This document shows, in pieces, positions 16,342-25,141 of a stretch of DNA of 64,000 nucleotides. Both the position numbers and the translations under genes were made by a program. The stretch is taken from assembly GCA_039029395.1 (NCBI GenBank), contig JBCCGG010000001.1:382400-446399 (forward strand). Reading direction: 5' to 3'. Every line of letters starts with the position of its first letter. Position 1 is the first letter of the stretch. The stretch comes from JBCCGG01 sp039029395 (GTDB lineage: Bacteria; Pseudomonadota; Alphaproteobacteria; Kiloniellales; JAKSDN01). The notes below the pieces were generated by a model that was given only the letters and a program-made list of their open reading frames with translations, did not search any database and was not told the DNA's origin.

Positions 16342-17058
16342 ATGAGCGATGAATTTGACCATCTGCGCCTGCTGGAAGCGATTCTCTTCGCCAGCGCCGA
16401 GCCGCTTGGCTCGGCCCAGCTCGGGCGCTTCCTGCCCGAGGGCGCGGACCTGGCGGCCCTCATGGAGGAGCTTTCCGGGCTCTACGCCAATCGTGGGGTC
16501 ATTCTCACCAAGATCGGCGACAAGTGGGCCTTTCGCACGGCGGCCGATTTGGCCGGGCGTCTGCAGATCGAGAAACAGGTCGAGCGCAAGCTCTCCAAGC
16601 CGGCTGTCGATACGCTCGCGATCATCGCCTACCACCAGCCGATCACCCGGGGCGAGATCGAGGAGATCCGTGGCGTTTCGCTCTCCAAGGGCACGCTCGA
16701 CACCCTTCTGGAGGTCGGCTGGATCCGGCCCCGGGGGCGTCGGCGCACGCCCGGCCGTCCGGTCACTTGGGGCACCAGCGAAGCCTTTCTGGATCATTTC
16801 GGGCTGGACAGCCTGGACGCTCTACCGGGCCAGGCCGAGCTCAAGGCCGCCGGCCTCTTGGACAAGCGCCCGGCCGCCACGGTACTGCGGGTGCGCGGCC
16901 TGCTGCTCAAAGACGAGGAGCAAGAGGGGCAAGAAGAGGCCGAGGATCGCCTGGAGGAAAGCCAGGACGCGGACGATCTGCCGCTCGAGCCCTGGGACCT
17001 GCTGGCCGCTGAATTCGGCGAGGACGAGGAGGCTGAACCGACGGCGTCCAAACATTGA
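16342..17058 (+). CDS. scpB: segregation and condensation protein B
   Basis: 238 residues. Two winged-helix domains: the first with LRLLEAILFASAEPL, the second with VDTLAIIAYHQPITRGEIEEIRG and GWIRPRGRRRTPGRPVTWGTSEAFLDHFGL, the strongest family mark. The C-terminal 55 residues are an acidic, Glu-rich tail, common in alphaproteobacterial ScpB. It acts as a dimer in the SMC-ScpAB complex on the nucleoid. An AGGAG-type site precedes the ATG. Confidence 0.93.
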   Translation: MSDEFDHLRLLEAILFASAEPLGSAQLGRFLPEGADLAALMEELSGLYANRGVILTKIGDKWAFRTAADLAGRLQIEKQVERKLSKPAVDTLAIIAYHQPITRGEIEEIRGVSLSKGTLDTLLEVGWIRPRGRRRTPGRPVTWGTSEAFLDHFGLDSLDALPGQAELKAAGLLDKRPAATVLRVRGLLLKDEEQEGQEEAEDRLEESQDADDLPLEPWDLLAAEFGEDEEAEPTASKH

Positions 17059-17064
17059 AACGAT

Positions 17065-17095
17065 TTATAAATAGATAGTTGTCGCCTATTTATAA
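17065..17095. promoter_or_regulatory. AT-rich inverted repeat between scpB and the ABC ATPase gene
   Basis: TTATAAATAG (17065-17074) and CTATTTATAA (17086-17095) form a perfect 10-bp inverted repeat with an 11-base loop. It stands out in a GC-rich neighbourhood. It lacks the GC-rich stem of an intrinsic terminator, so a regulator-binding site for the gene at 17199 is more likely. It loosely resembles AT-rich operators of metal or stress regulators, but I cannot assign one. Confidence 0.45.
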
Positions 17096-17198
17096 GAATT
17101 TACATTAGGTTTGCTGCAGACCTCTGTGCGATTTTGCAATTGTCATGGCGGCTGTTCGCCTGTTTAAGCAGGGGTCGCCATTCACCTGAGCGCACGCC

Positions 17199-18263
17199 AT
17201 GTCCGCCTTGTCGTTCGACCATGTCAGCCATGCCTTCGGCCAACTTTTGGCGGTCGATGAGCTATCGCTTTCGGTCGAGCCGGGTGAGCTGGTTTGCCTG
17301 CTCGGTCCTTCGGGCTGCGGCAAGACCACGGTGCTGCGGATCGCCGCCGGTCTGGAGCGTCTTCAACAGGGCCGGGTCAGCCTGGACGGGAAGGTGGTGG
17401 CCGACGACAGGACCGCGGCACCGACGGAGGATCGGGGCATCGGCCTGGTGTTTCAGGACTATGCGCTCTTTCCCCATCTTTCGGTCGCCGAGAACGTCGC
17501 CTTCGGTCTCAGACGTCTTCCCGCCGAGGCCAGGCGCGCCCGGGTGAGGGAAGTGCTCGAGGAGGTCGGCATGGCCCAGGCGTCGGATAGCTTTCCCCAC
17601 ACGCTGTCTGGCGGCCAGCAGCAGCGGGTCGCGCTGGCCCGGGCGCTGGCGCCAAAACCACGGGTGATGCTGCTGGACGAGCCTTTCTCGGGCCTGGATT
17701 CCCGCCTGCGCAACCAAATCCGCGACCAAACGCTCCACGTGCTCAAGGAAAGCGGGGCGGCCACCTTGATGGTCACGCACGATCCCGAGGAGGCCATGTT
17801 CATGGCCGACCGGGTCGCATTGATGCGCGCCGGGCGTTTGATCCAGGTGGGCCGCCCGACCGAGCTCTACTTCGCGCCGGCCGATGCCTTTGTCGCCAGC
17901 TTCTTTGGCGAGATCAACCTGCTGAAGGGCACCATCGAGCACGGCCGCGTCGCGACCCCTTTCGGCGACTTGGCGGCCCACGGCCTGGCAGATGGTACGG
18001 CCGTGGAGATTTTGATCCGCCCGGAGGCCCTGCGTTTGACGGCCATGACGCCTGCCATGGCGGCCGGCGCGGGCAAAGCGGCCCGGGTCATGGCATCGCG
18101 CATGCTGGGCCGTAGCTCGCTGGTGCATCTGAGCGTCGACAATGGCAACGGCCAGGATCTGCATCTGCACGCCCGGATTCCGGGGCGCTACCTGCCCAAG
18201 GAGGACGAGCTGCTGGCGGTCGACCTGGACCCGAGCCAAGCTTTTGTGTTTCCTACGGTTTGA
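17199..18263 (+). CDS. ABC transporter ATP-binding protein (Fe3+/spermidine/thiamine-type)
   Basis: 354 residues. Walker A GPSGCGKTT (about 36-44), Q-loop FQDYALFPHLS, signature LSGGQQQRVALARAL, Walker B VMLLDEPFSGLD and the switch His in MVTHDPEEAMFMADRV. The C-terminal third (about 240-354) is a TOBE-type regulatory domain. This architecture belongs to the FbpC/PotA/ThiQ-like importers that take up ferric iron, polyamines or thiamine. No permease or binding protein is nearby, so its partners are encoded elsewhere or lost. It interrupts the usual scpB-tatA order. Confidence 0.85.
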   Translation: MSALSFDHVSHAFGQLLAVDELSLSVEPGELVCLLGPSGCGKTTVLRIAAGLERLQQGRVSLDGKVVADDRTAAPTEDRGIGLVFQDYALFPHLSVAENVAFGLRRLPAEARRARVREVLEEVGMAQASDSFPHTLSGGQQQRVALARALAPKPRVMLLDEPFSGLDSRLRNQIRDQTLHVLKESGAATLMVTHDPEEAMFMADRVALMRAGRLIQVGRPTELYFAPADAFVASFFGEINLLKGTIEHGRVATPFGDLAAHGLADGTAVEILIRPEALRLTAMTPAMAAGAGKAARVMASRMLGRSSLVHLSVDNGNGQDLHLHARIPGRYLPKEDELLAVDLDPSQAFVFPTV

Positions 18264-18267
18264 GGCG

Positions 18268-18702
18268 ATGAGCGCGCTTGAGGAGGCGGTCCGCCGGGAG
18301 ATCGAAGAGGTTCACCGCTTCTTCGTCGAGTGGTTCAACGGCACGGCGCGGCGGTCCGATTTCGATAGCCGCTTCGCTGATCGCTTGGACCCGGAGATGG
18401 TCTTCGTCTCGCCGGACGGCAACCGGCCGGACCGGACCGCGCTGTTGGCCGGCATTCGCCAGGCCCACGGCGCCAACCCGGGCTTTCGTATCGCCATTCG
18501 CGACGTCAAGCTGCTGCGAGACCTGGGCGAGGCCCTGCTGGTCTCCTACACGGAATGGCAAAGGGGCGCGCGCAGCTCGGCCAGAGGCGAAAATGCCCGA
18601 TTCACCACCCTGGTCATCACCAAGCCGCCGTTCCGCTGGCTCCACGTCCACGAAACCTGGCTGCCCGAGGCGGGGAGAGCCGCAGGATCCTTCGATTTTT
18701 GA
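18268..18702 (+). CDS. SnoaL/DUF4440-like protein
   Basis: 144 residues from the ATG at 18268, with a GAGG site just upstream and only 4 bases after the ABC ATPase stop; a longer reading starts inside that gene. The pattern is NTF2-like: an N-terminal helix (VRREIEEVHRFFVEWFNG), FADRLDPEMVFVSPDG, and a closing strand RWLHVHETWLP. Such small cone-shaped domains bind or transform hydrophobic or polar ligands. No catalytic pair can be assigned. The tight coupling suggests a role linked to the ABC system, which is inference. Confidence 0.65.
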   Translation: MSALEEAVRREIEEVHRFFVEWFNGTARRSDFDSRFADRLDPEMVFVSPDGNRPDRTALLAGIRQAHGANPGFRIAIRDVKLLRDLGEALLVSYTEWQRGARSSARGENARFTTLVITKPPFRWLHVHETWLPEAGRAAGSFDF

Positions 18703-18860
18703 CCGGCCAAGGCCTGGTCCGAAGCCACCCAAGAGGCCCCCGCGCCATAACCTTTCCTTTCTGTTATAATGGGATCAAAGCGTTGCGGGGCCGGAGGCAT
18801 TTTGCCATAGTCCGGCCCTTTGGAGCAGGAGGTTCCTGCACGTGAAGGGAGATCCCAGTA

Positions 18861-19163
18861 ATGGGTACGTTTAGCATATGGCATTGGTTGATCGTGCTGG
18901 TTGTCGTCCTGGTCCTGTTCGGCGGCGGCGGCAAGCTGTCCAAGCTGATGGGCGACATGGGCAAGGGCGTCACCTCCTTCAAGAAAGGCCTGAAGGACGG
19001 CGGCGAGGCCGACAAGGATAAGGTCGAAGCCAAGGAGGAAGAGCCCAAGGCGATCGATCCTCAGCCGGCCGCCTCGACCCAGGCCGAGCCGGAGGTCGTC
19101 ACGGCCGAGCCGGTCGAAGATCAGCCGGAGAAGGAAAAGGACAAGACCGCGGCCAGCGGCTGA
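18861..19163 (+). CDS. tatA: Sec-independent protein translocase subunit TatA
   Basis: 100 residues. One N-terminal membrane helix (about 5-22, SIWHWLIVLVVVLVLFGGG), the hinge, an amphipathic helix with KLSKLMGDMGKGVTSFKKGL, then an acidic unstructured tail rich in Glu, Lys and Pro. TatA forms the pore-like assembly that moves folded proteins across the inner membrane. A TATAAT lies at 18765-18770, about 90 bases upstream, though without a clear -35. First of tatABC. Confidence 0.95.
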   Translation: MGTFSIWHWLIVLVVVLVLFGGGGKLSKLMGDMGKGVTSFKKGLKDGGEADKDKVEAKEEEPKAIDPQPAASTQAEPEVVTAEPVEDQPEKEKDKTAASG

Positions 19164-19222
19164 AAACCGCTCGCTCAGCGTCTTGACCATGGTCTCGTGC
19201 CAATCTCGGGTGACGCCACGCC

Positions 19223-19693
19223 ATGTTTGACATCGGCGGCTTGGAAATGGCGCTCATCCTCCTGGTGGCCCTGCTCGTCGTCGGCCCCAAGGAGCTGCCG
19301 CGCCTTCTAAAGACTGTGGGCCACTGGGTCCGCAAGGCGCGCGGGCTCGCCCGGGAGTTCCAATCAGGCCTCGACGACATCGTGCGCGAGGCCGAGCTGG
19401 ACGAGGCCAAGAAGATGATCGAGGGCACCTCCAAGCACTCGATCGAGAAATCGATCGGCGACGCCATCGACCCGACCGGCGAGATGGACAAGGAGGTCAA
19501 GGAAATGACCGGGGCGGCGCGTGAGCTGACCAGCGGCAAGCTCGACTCGGAGCCCGACGCGGCCGCAAGTCCCAAGCCGGCGCCGGAGCCGGAGACCGAG
19601 GCGACCGTGGTCAAACACCCGAAAGCGGCCAGCGAACTAGAGAGCGCCGAGGCGCCGGCGGCGGCCGAGGACGAGGCCCAGAAACGCGCATGA
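19223..19693 (+). CDS. tatB: Sec-independent protein translocase subunit TatB
   Basis: 156 residues. It opens MFDIGGLEMALILLVALLVVGPKELPRLLKTVGHWVRKAR, the diagnostic TatB start with Glu in the membrane helix and GPKELP at the hinge. An amphipathic helix follows (about 22-70), then a long Pro/Ala/Glu tail. TatB works with TatC as the receptor for twin-arginine signal peptides. It lies 59 bases after tatA and 13 bases before tatC. Confidence 0.95.
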   Translation: MFDIGGLEMALILLVALLVVGPKELPRLLKTVGHWVRKARGLAREFQSGLDDIVREAELDEAKKMIEGTSKHSIEKSIGDAIDPTGEMDKEVKEMTGAARELTSGKLDSEPDAAASPKPAPEPETEATVVKHPKAASELESAEAPAAAEDEAQKRA

Positions 19694-19706
19694 CGGCCAG
19701 GGATAA

Positions 19707-20528
19707 ATGGTAGCGATGGCGGAAGACGACGGCTCCGGCGGCAAGATGCCGCTGCTCGAGCACCTGGTCGAGCTGCGTGCGCGCTTGCTGAAGTGCGTGG
19801 TCGCGCTGATCGTCGCGTTCCTGTTCTGCTTTTACTTCGCCCAGGACATCTTCGAGTTCTTGGCCGAGCCTTTGCTGCGGATCATGGAGAAGCGCGGGGT
19901 CGAGCCGATGATGATCATCACGGCGCTGACCGAGGGCTTCTTCACCTACGTCAAGGTTGCCTTCTTCGCGGCCGCCTTCGTCACCTGCCCGGTCTTCCTC
20001 ACTCAGTTCTGGCTGTTCGTCGCGCCCGGGCTCTACCGCCACGAGAAGAAGGCCATGCTGCCCTTCCTGCTGGCCACGCCCTTCCTGTTCTTTATCGGCG
20101 GCGCCCTGGTCTATTACATCATTTTCCCGACCGCGGCCGATTTCCTGCTGTCGGTGGTCGACATCGGCACGCCGCAGATCGAAGGCGGGCTGGAGATCGA
20201 GCTGCAGGCCAAGATCAGCGAGTATCTCTCGCTGATGATGAAGCTGATTTTCGCCTTCGGGCTCTGCTTCCAGCTGCCGGTCGTCATGACGCTTCTGGCA
20301 CGTACGGGGCTGGCGACCTCAAAGGGCATGGCCGAGAAGCGCAAGTATGCGATCGTCGGCGTCTTCGTGGTGGCGGCGATCTTCACGCCGCCCGATCCGA
20401 TCAGCCAGCTTATGCTCGCGGTGCCGATCATCATCCTCTACGAAATCTCGATCTACATGGCCAAGATGGTCGAGAAGAAGCGCGCCGCCGAAGCGGGCGA
20501 TGACGAGGATGAGGAGGCGGAGAGCTGA
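19707..20528 (+). CDS. tatC: Sec-independent protein translocase subunit TatC
   Basis: 273 residues with six membrane helices. Family marks: MPLLEHLVELRARLLKC at the N-terminus (signal-peptide binding Glu), a FVTCPVFLTQFWLFVAPGLYRHEKKAMLPF block and the periplasmic loop before FGLCFQLPVVMTLLARTGL. It ends in a charged, acidic cytoplasmic tail. TatC recognises the twin-arginine motif and recruits TatA. The start may also be the ATG at 19716; an AGGGA site favours 19707. Confidence 0.96.
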   Translation: MVAMAEDDGSGGKMPLLEHLVELRARLLKCVVALIVAFLFCFYFAQDIFEFLAEPLLRIMEKRGVEPMMIITALTEGFFTYVKVAFFAAAFVTCPVFLTQFWLFVAPGLYRHEKKAMLPFLLATPFLFFIGGALVYYIIFPTAADFLLSVVDIGTPQIEGGLEIELQAKISEYLSLMMKLIFAFGLCFQLPVVMTLLARTGLATSKGMAEKRKYAIVGVFVVAAIFTPPDPISQLMLAVPIIILYEISIYMAKMVEKKRAAEAGDDEDEEAES

Positions 20529-20534
20529 CCGCCG

Positions 20535-20978
20535 CTAGCCGGCCAGGGACTTGGTCATCCTGATCTTGTTTGCCTCCCGACTGGTCCGCCGCCAGCCATT
20601 GCGTTCGTAGAGCGCGATGGTCTCGGCCATCTCGACATGGGTGGTCAGGCGCAGCTCCGGGTAACCCCGCCCGGCTGCCTCACCCTCGGCCAAGCGCAAC
20701 AGGCGGCGGCCCAGCCCTTGGCCTCTGGCGTCGGGGTGCACGGCAACGTTGGCGAGCCCCATGTAGCCGTCGCCCTCGATCAGGACCAGGGCGCCAAGGG
20801 TCCGGCCGTCGGCTTCGGCCAACCACACCAAGTGCTCGGCGATTTCCGCGTCGAGGCCCTCGCTCATCGACGGCAGCCCCGCAAGGCGCCCAGCGTAGTC
20901 AGCATAGGCCGCCTCCAAGCATTGGCCGAAGGCTTTGGCATCGCGCGGCTCGGCGCGGCGAAGTGTCCAGTCTGTCAT
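20535..20978 (-). CDS. GNAT family N-acetyltransferase
   Basis: 147 residues from the ATG at 20978 (opens MTDWTLRRAEPRDAKAF, a normal GNAT start; an ATG six codons earlier is possible). Acetyl-CoA binding motif A is VAVHPDARGQGLGRRLLRLAEGEA (about 75-98) and motif B contains ETIALYERNGWRR. The acceptor is unknown: small molecule, antibiotic or protein N-terminus are all possible. It is convergent with tatC (6 bases apart) and divergent from serS. Confidence 0.85.
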   Translation of the reverse strand: MTDWTLRRAEPRDAKAFGQCLEAAYADYAGRLAGLPSMSEGLDAEIAEHLVWLAEADGRTLGALVLIEGDGYMGLANVAVHPDARGQGLGRRLLRLAEGEAAGRGYPELRLTTHVEMAETIALYERNGWRRTSREANKIRMTKSLAG

Positions 20979-21067
20979 GATCGAACGTCCATCCACGATG
21001 ACGCACGGCGGTTTACTCCCACGACCCTATGCCTCGCTCTCGAGAGAAGGCAAGGCAACGGCAAATG

Positions 21068-21097
21068 TGGACAAGCGCGCCGGGCACGCCTTATAAG
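21068..21097 (+). promoter_or_regulatory. likely sigma-70 promoter for serS
   Basis: TGGACA (21068-21073), an 18-base spacer and TATAAG (21092-21097). This places transcription start about 40 bases before the serS ATG at 21143. Both hexamers differ from consensus by one or two bases. Confidence 0.5.
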
Positions 21098-21142
21098 GGC
21101 GGCCCGGTGTTTCCTCGCCCCAATTGCCCGAGTCGCGCCGTC

Positions 21143-22420
21143 ATGTTCGATCTCAAATGGATTCGAGACTGCCCCGATGATTTCGATGCCGGTCTCGCGC
21201 GGCGCGGCCTGGAGCCGCGCGCCAAGGAGGTGCTGGCGCTCGACCAGACCCGGCGCGAGACTCAGACCGCCTTGCAGGATCTGCAGGCCCGGCGCAACGA
21301 GGCCTCTAAGTCGATCGGCGCGGCGAAGAAACAGGGTGGCGACGCCGAAGCGCTGGTCGCCGAGGTTGCCCGAATAAAAGAGCAGATCGGCGTGGTCGAG
21401 GCGCGCGACCGGGCGCTTGGCCAGGAGCTGGAGACCCTTCTGGCGGGTATCCCCAATATGCCCGCCGCCGACGTGCCCGACGGGCGGGACGAGAGCGCCA
21501 ACCGGGTCGAGCGCGAGGTCGGTACCCCGCCCACCTTCGACGTCGCCCCCAAGCAGCACTTCGAGCTGGGCGAGGCGCTCGGCATGATGGACTTCGCGAC
21601 CGCCGCCAAGCTGTCGGGCGCGCGCTTCGTGATCATGCAAGGCCAGCTCGCCCGCCTGCACCGGGCGCTGGCCCAGTTTATGCTCGACCGCCACACCCTG
21701 GAAAACGGCTACACCGAGGTCAACCCGCCAATCCTGGTGCGCGACCACGTGCTTTTCGGCACCGGCCAGCTGCCCAAGTTCGCCGAGGATCAGTTCCATA
21801 CCGACGACGACTTCTGGCTGATCCCAACCGCGGAGGTGCCGCTCACCAACCTGGTGGCCGACCGCATCTTGGAAGAGTCTGAGCTGCCGATCCGGGTGAC
21901 CGCCCATACGCCCTGTTTCCGCTCCGAGGCCGGCTCGGCCGGCAAGGACACCCGGGGCATGCTGCGCCAGCATCAGTTCGAGAAGGTCGAGCTGGTCTCG
22001 ATCGCCCATCCCGACCACTCCGGTGACGAGCACGAGCGCATGACCGCTTGCGCCGAGGGCATTCTGAAGGACCTCGGCCTGGCATTCCGCACGGTGACGC
22101 TCTCAACGGGTGACATGGGTTTCGGGGCCCAGAAGACCTACGATATCGAGGTCTGGTTGCCCGGCCAGGACACCTACCGGGAGATCTCCAGCTGCTCCAA
22201 CTGCGGCGACTTTCAGGCCCGGCGCATGAAAGCGCGCTTCCGCGCGTCGGGCGAGAAGGGTACCCGCTTCGTGCACACTCTGAACGGCTCGGGCATCGCG
22301 GTCGGTCGTGCGCTGATCGCGGTCATGGAGAACTACCAAACCGCGGAGGGCGCGATCCGTATCCCCGAGGCGCTGCGGCCCTATCTGGGCGGCCTAGAGC
22401 TCCTGTCGGCCGATGGCTGA
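21143..22420 (+). CDS. serS: serine--tRNA ligase
   Basis: 425 residues from the ATG at 21143; the family begins MFDLKWIRD, so the longer frame from 21029 is rejected. A coiled-coil tRNA-binding arm lies at about 25-105. Class II motif 2 is CFRSEAGSAGKDTRGMLRQHQF and motif 3 is LNGSGIAVGRALIAVMENYQ. Charges tRNA-Ser (and tRNA-Sec if present). The 3' end overlaps surE by eight bases, and serS-surE-pcm is a conserved alphaproteobacterial operon. Confidence 0.97.
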   Translation: MFDLKWIRDCPDDFDAGLARRGLEPRAKEVLALDQTRRETQTALQDLQARRNEASKSIGAAKKQGGDAEALVAEVARIKEQIGVVEARDRALGQELETLLAGIPNMPAADVPDGRDESANRVEREVGTPPTFDVAPKQHFELGEALGMMDFATAAKLSGARFVIMQGQLARLHRALAQFMLDRHTLENGYTEVNPPILVRDHVLFGTGQLPKFAEDQFHTDDDFWLIPTAEVPLTNLVADRILEESELPIRVTAHTPCFRSEAGSAGKDTRGMLRQHQFEKVELVSIAHPDHSGDEHERMTACAEGILKDLGLAFRTVTLSTGDMGFGAQKTYDIEVWLPGQDTYREISSCSNCGDFQARRMKARFRASGEKGTRFVHTLNGSGIAVGRALIAVMENYQTAEGAIRIPEALRPYLGGLELLSADG

Positions 22421-23195
22421 GGCCAAGGGGGATCTTTCCAACGCGCGGATTCTGGTCACCAACGACGACGGAATACACGCACCGGGCCTGAAGGCCTGTG
22501 TACGCATCGCCCGCCAGCTTTCCAAGGACGTCTGGGTCGTCGCGCCGGAAAGCGAGCAGAGCGCGACTAGCCACTCGCTCACGGTGCGCCGGCCCTTGCG
22601 CCTGCGCAAGATCGGACATCGACGCTATACGGTCGATGGCACGCCGACCGACTGCGTGGTCATCGCCTTGCGCAAGCTCTTGGCCGAGCGGCCGGCCGAT
22701 CTGGTGCTCAGCGGCGTCAACCACGGCGCCAACATGGGCGAGGACGTAACCTACTCCGGCACCGTGGCAGCCGCCATGGAGGGTGCGCTCTTGGGCGTGC
22801 CCTCGATCGCCCTGTCCCAGAACCGGGTCAGTGGAAAGGTGGTCTCCTGGGCGACCGCCGAGCGCCACGGCCCACCGATCGTCGCCAAGCTGCTCAGCCT
22901 GCCCTGGCCGCGCGAGGTGCTGATGAACGTCAACTTCCCGCCGGTCGGCCCGGACCAGGTTCAGGGCATCCGGGTCGTCCGCCAGGGCCGGCGTGACACC
23001 GACGTCCAGGTCATCGAGCGCCAGGACCCGGCCGGCCGTGCGTACCTTTGGATCGGCGATTTTGTTGATGACGAAACCTCCGAGCGGGGCACCGATCTGG
23101 CGGCGATCAAGGAGCGCGCGATCGCGGTTACGCCGCTCCATCTGGATCTGACCCACAAAGGCACCTTGAAGAAGCTGGCGGGCCTCTTCTCATGA
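22413..23195 (+). CDS. surE: 5'-nucleotidase / stationary-phase survival protein SurE
   Basis: 260 residues. The metal site is RILVTNDDGIHAPGL (Asp-Asp pair near residue 17), followed by VVAPESEQSATSHSLT, DGTPTDCVVIAL and SGVNHGANMGEDVTYSGTVAAAMEG. SurE removes phosphate from nucleoside 5'-monophosphates and helps survival in stationary phase. The first six codons overlap the end of serS; the family core starts around residue 10, so a somewhat later start cannot be excluded. Overlaps pcm by four bases. Confidence 0.95.
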   Translation: MAEAKGDLSNARILVTNDDGIHAPGLKACVRIARQLSKDVWVVAPESEQSATSHSLTVRRPLRLRKIGHRRYTVDGTPTDCVVIALRKLLAERPADLVLSGVNHGANMGEDVTYSGTVAAAMEGALLGVPSIALSQNRVSGKVVSWATAERHGPPIVAKLLSLPWPREVLMNVNFPPVGPDQVQGIRVVRQGRRDTDVQVIERQDPAGRAYLWIGDFVDDETSERGTDLAAIKERAIAVTPLHLDLTHKGTLKKLAGLFS

Positions 23196-23881
23196 GCACG
23201 GCGGCCCACAAGATCCGCATGGTCATGGAGCTGCGCCGCGTCGGCATCTCAGATACCGGGGTGCTCTCGGCGATCGAGCGGATCCCCCGCGAGATCTTCG
23301 TGCCGGACCTGTTCAGGGACCAGGCCTACGAGAACCGCGCCCTGCCAATCGGCCAGGGCCAGACCTTGAGCCAGCCCCAGGTGGTCGCCCAGATGACCCA
23401 GGCTCTAGCCTTCCAGGGGCGTCTCAAGGTGCTCGAGATCGGCACCGGCTCGGGCTACCAAACCGCGGTGCTGTCGCGCCTGGCGCGCCGGGTCTACACC
23501 ATCGAGCGCTATAAAGAGCTGCTGCGCACCGCCGAGACCAGGCTATCCGAGCTGCGCCTGCACAACATCACCGCCAAAGTCGGCGACGGCTCGAAAGGTT
23601 GGCCGGCCCAAGCGCCTTTCGAGCGGATCATCGTCACCGCGGCGCCCCAGGAGGTGCCCGGCGTCCTGGTCGATCAGCTGGCGCCTGGCGGTATCCTGGT
23701 GTTGCCGGTGGGTCGACCCGGGCGGGAGCAGGACCTGGTGCGGGTCGTCAAGGGTGAGACTGGCCTGACAGAGGAGCGCCTCGGCCCGGTGCGCTTCGTG
23801 CCCCTAGTGCCGGACCTGCCGGCAGAAGAGGCGCCCGGCCGGGAACAGACCACTGGACCTCGGCGCCAGAGTCTGGCATGA
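23192..23881 (+). CDS. pcm: protein-L-isoaspartate O-methyltransferase
   Basis: 229 residues, overlapping surE (ATGA). Family motifs: IPREIFVPDLFRDQAYENRALPIGQGQTLSQP, the SAM motif I VLEIGTGSGYQTAVLSRLA and the later RIIVTAAPQEVPGVLVDQL. It methylates isoaspartyl residues in aged proteins, starting their repair; surE-pcm pairing is widespread. A second, separate Pcm homologue lies at 57656-58384. Confidence 0.95.
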   Translation: MSTAAHKIRMVMELRRVGISDTGVLSAIERIPREIFVPDLFRDQAYENRALPIGQGQTLSQPQVVAQMTQALAFQGRLKVLEIGTGSGYQTAVLSRLARRVYTIERYKELLRTAETRLSELRLHNITAKVGDGSKGWPAQAPFERIIVTAAPQEVPGVLVDQLAPGGILVLPVGRPGREQDLVRVVKGETGLTEERLGPVRFVPLVPDLPAEEAPGREQTTGPRRQSLA

Positions 23882-23968
23882 ATTGGAGCACGGGAGAACG
23901 AGGCCAAGGGTAAAACCGCCTCCGGGGACGGCTGCCTGGTTGAATGATTATGATGGGCGCCGACCTGA

Positions 23969-25123
23969 ATGCTTGCGCGTAACCAACTGAAACTGCTTGC
24001 GATTGGCCTGCTGAGCCTTGGCCTCGTCGGCTGCTTTGGCAGCGGTCAGGCGCGAATTTTGCCGGCCTACACGCCGCCCGATCCACCGCCGCTGCCGACC
24101 GCCAAGCCGGTCCCGCCGCCAGGTGTGCCGCCCAGCCAGCCGCAATTCGCCGCCCGCCCGGCGTCCATCGAGGTCCAGGCCCTGGCCCAACCGGTGACGG
24201 TCGAGGCACCCGCCAAGAGCCCCGCGCCGCCTAGTGGTCCTAGCCACTACACGGTCAAGTCAGGCGACACGGCCTCGGCCATCGCCCGGCGCTTCGAGCT
24301 GCCGCTGCAGACCTTTGCCGGCTACAACAAGCTGAGCCCGCCGTACCAACTGCGGGTCGGCCAGCGGCTCAAGGTGCCGAGCCAGCGGCGCCATCAGGTC
24401 GCCAAGGGCGAGACGGTCTACGGCCTGGCATTACGCTACGACAGCGATCTGATCAGCCTGGTCCAGCTCAACGGTCTGGCGCCGCCCTACAGCGTGCAGC
24501 CCGGCCAGGTTCTCTTGATCCCTGACAGGGGCGATGCGGTGGGCGGCCATATCATGATCGCCGGCGCCGACGAGGCAGAGACCGTACCCAAGACTCCCTC
24601 GGAGTTGCGCGTCGCGGCCACGCCGAAGGTGCCATTGCCGGACGGTGTGCCGGGCCGCAAGCCGGCGCAGCCGGGTACCGTGTCCGAGCCGCCGCCGCTT
24701 GCCGGGGAAAGCTTCTCTTGGCCGGTCAAGGGTCAAGTCATCCTCGGCTTCGGGCCCCGTGGCGGCGGCCAGCAGAACGACGGCATCAACATCGCGGCTC
24801 CCCGGGGAACACCCGTGCGCGCCGCCGAGAACGGCGTGGTGGCTTACACCGGCAACGAACTGCGCGGCTTCGGCAATCTGGTGCTCATCAAGCACCGGGG
24901 CGGCTGGACCACCGCCTATGCCCACGTGGAGCGGATCCTGGTCAGCCGGGGCGAGACGGTCAAGCGCGGCCAATTGATTGGCCGAGTCGGCACTTCGGGG
25001 AACGTCGACCGGCCCCAGCTGCATTTCGAGGTGCGCCAGGGCGCCCGCGCCGTGGATCCAGTCAAAAAGCTCGGCGGCCGCACCGCGACCTCGAGCGGCG
25101 GCTCGGGGGCCTCGAGCGGCTAA
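23969..25123 (+). CDS. LysM/M23 domain lipoprotein, NlpD-like amidase activator
   Basis: 384 residues. Lipoprotein signal with lipobox LVGC (C about 22), then a proline-rich linker. Two LysM repeats follow (about 92-135, HYTVKSGDTASAIARRF; about 139-180, HQVAKGETVYGLALRY), and a C-terminal LytM/M23 domain (about 250-365). The first zinc-ligand region reads NDGINIAAPRGTPV, where active M23 enzymes have HxGxD; the conserved His is missing, although AYAH and LHFEVR remain. This pattern is typical of NlpD/EnvC-type proteins that activate septal amidases instead of cutting murein themselves. Not symbolised as nlpD because orthology was not tested. Confidence 0.85.
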   Translation: MLARNQLKLLAIGLLSLGLVGCFGSGQARILPAYTPPDPPPLPTAKPVPPPGVPPSQPQFAARPASIEVQALAQPVTVEAPAKSPAPPSGPSHYTVKSGDTASAIARRFELPLQTFAGYNKLSPPYQLRVGQRLKVPSQRRHQVAKGETVYGLALRYDSDLISLVQLNGLAPPYSVQPGQVLLIPDRGDAVGGHIMIAGADEAETVPKTPSELRVAATPKVPLPDGVPGRKPAQPGTVSEPPPLAGESFSWPVKGQVILGFGPRGGGQQNDGINIAAPRGTPVRAAENGVVAYTGNELRGFGNLVLIKHRGGWTTAYAHVERILVSRGETVKRGQLIGRVGTSGNVDRPQLHFEVRQGARAVDPVKKLGGRTATSSGGSGASSG

Positions 25124-25141
25124 GCGGACCCAAGCATCCCT

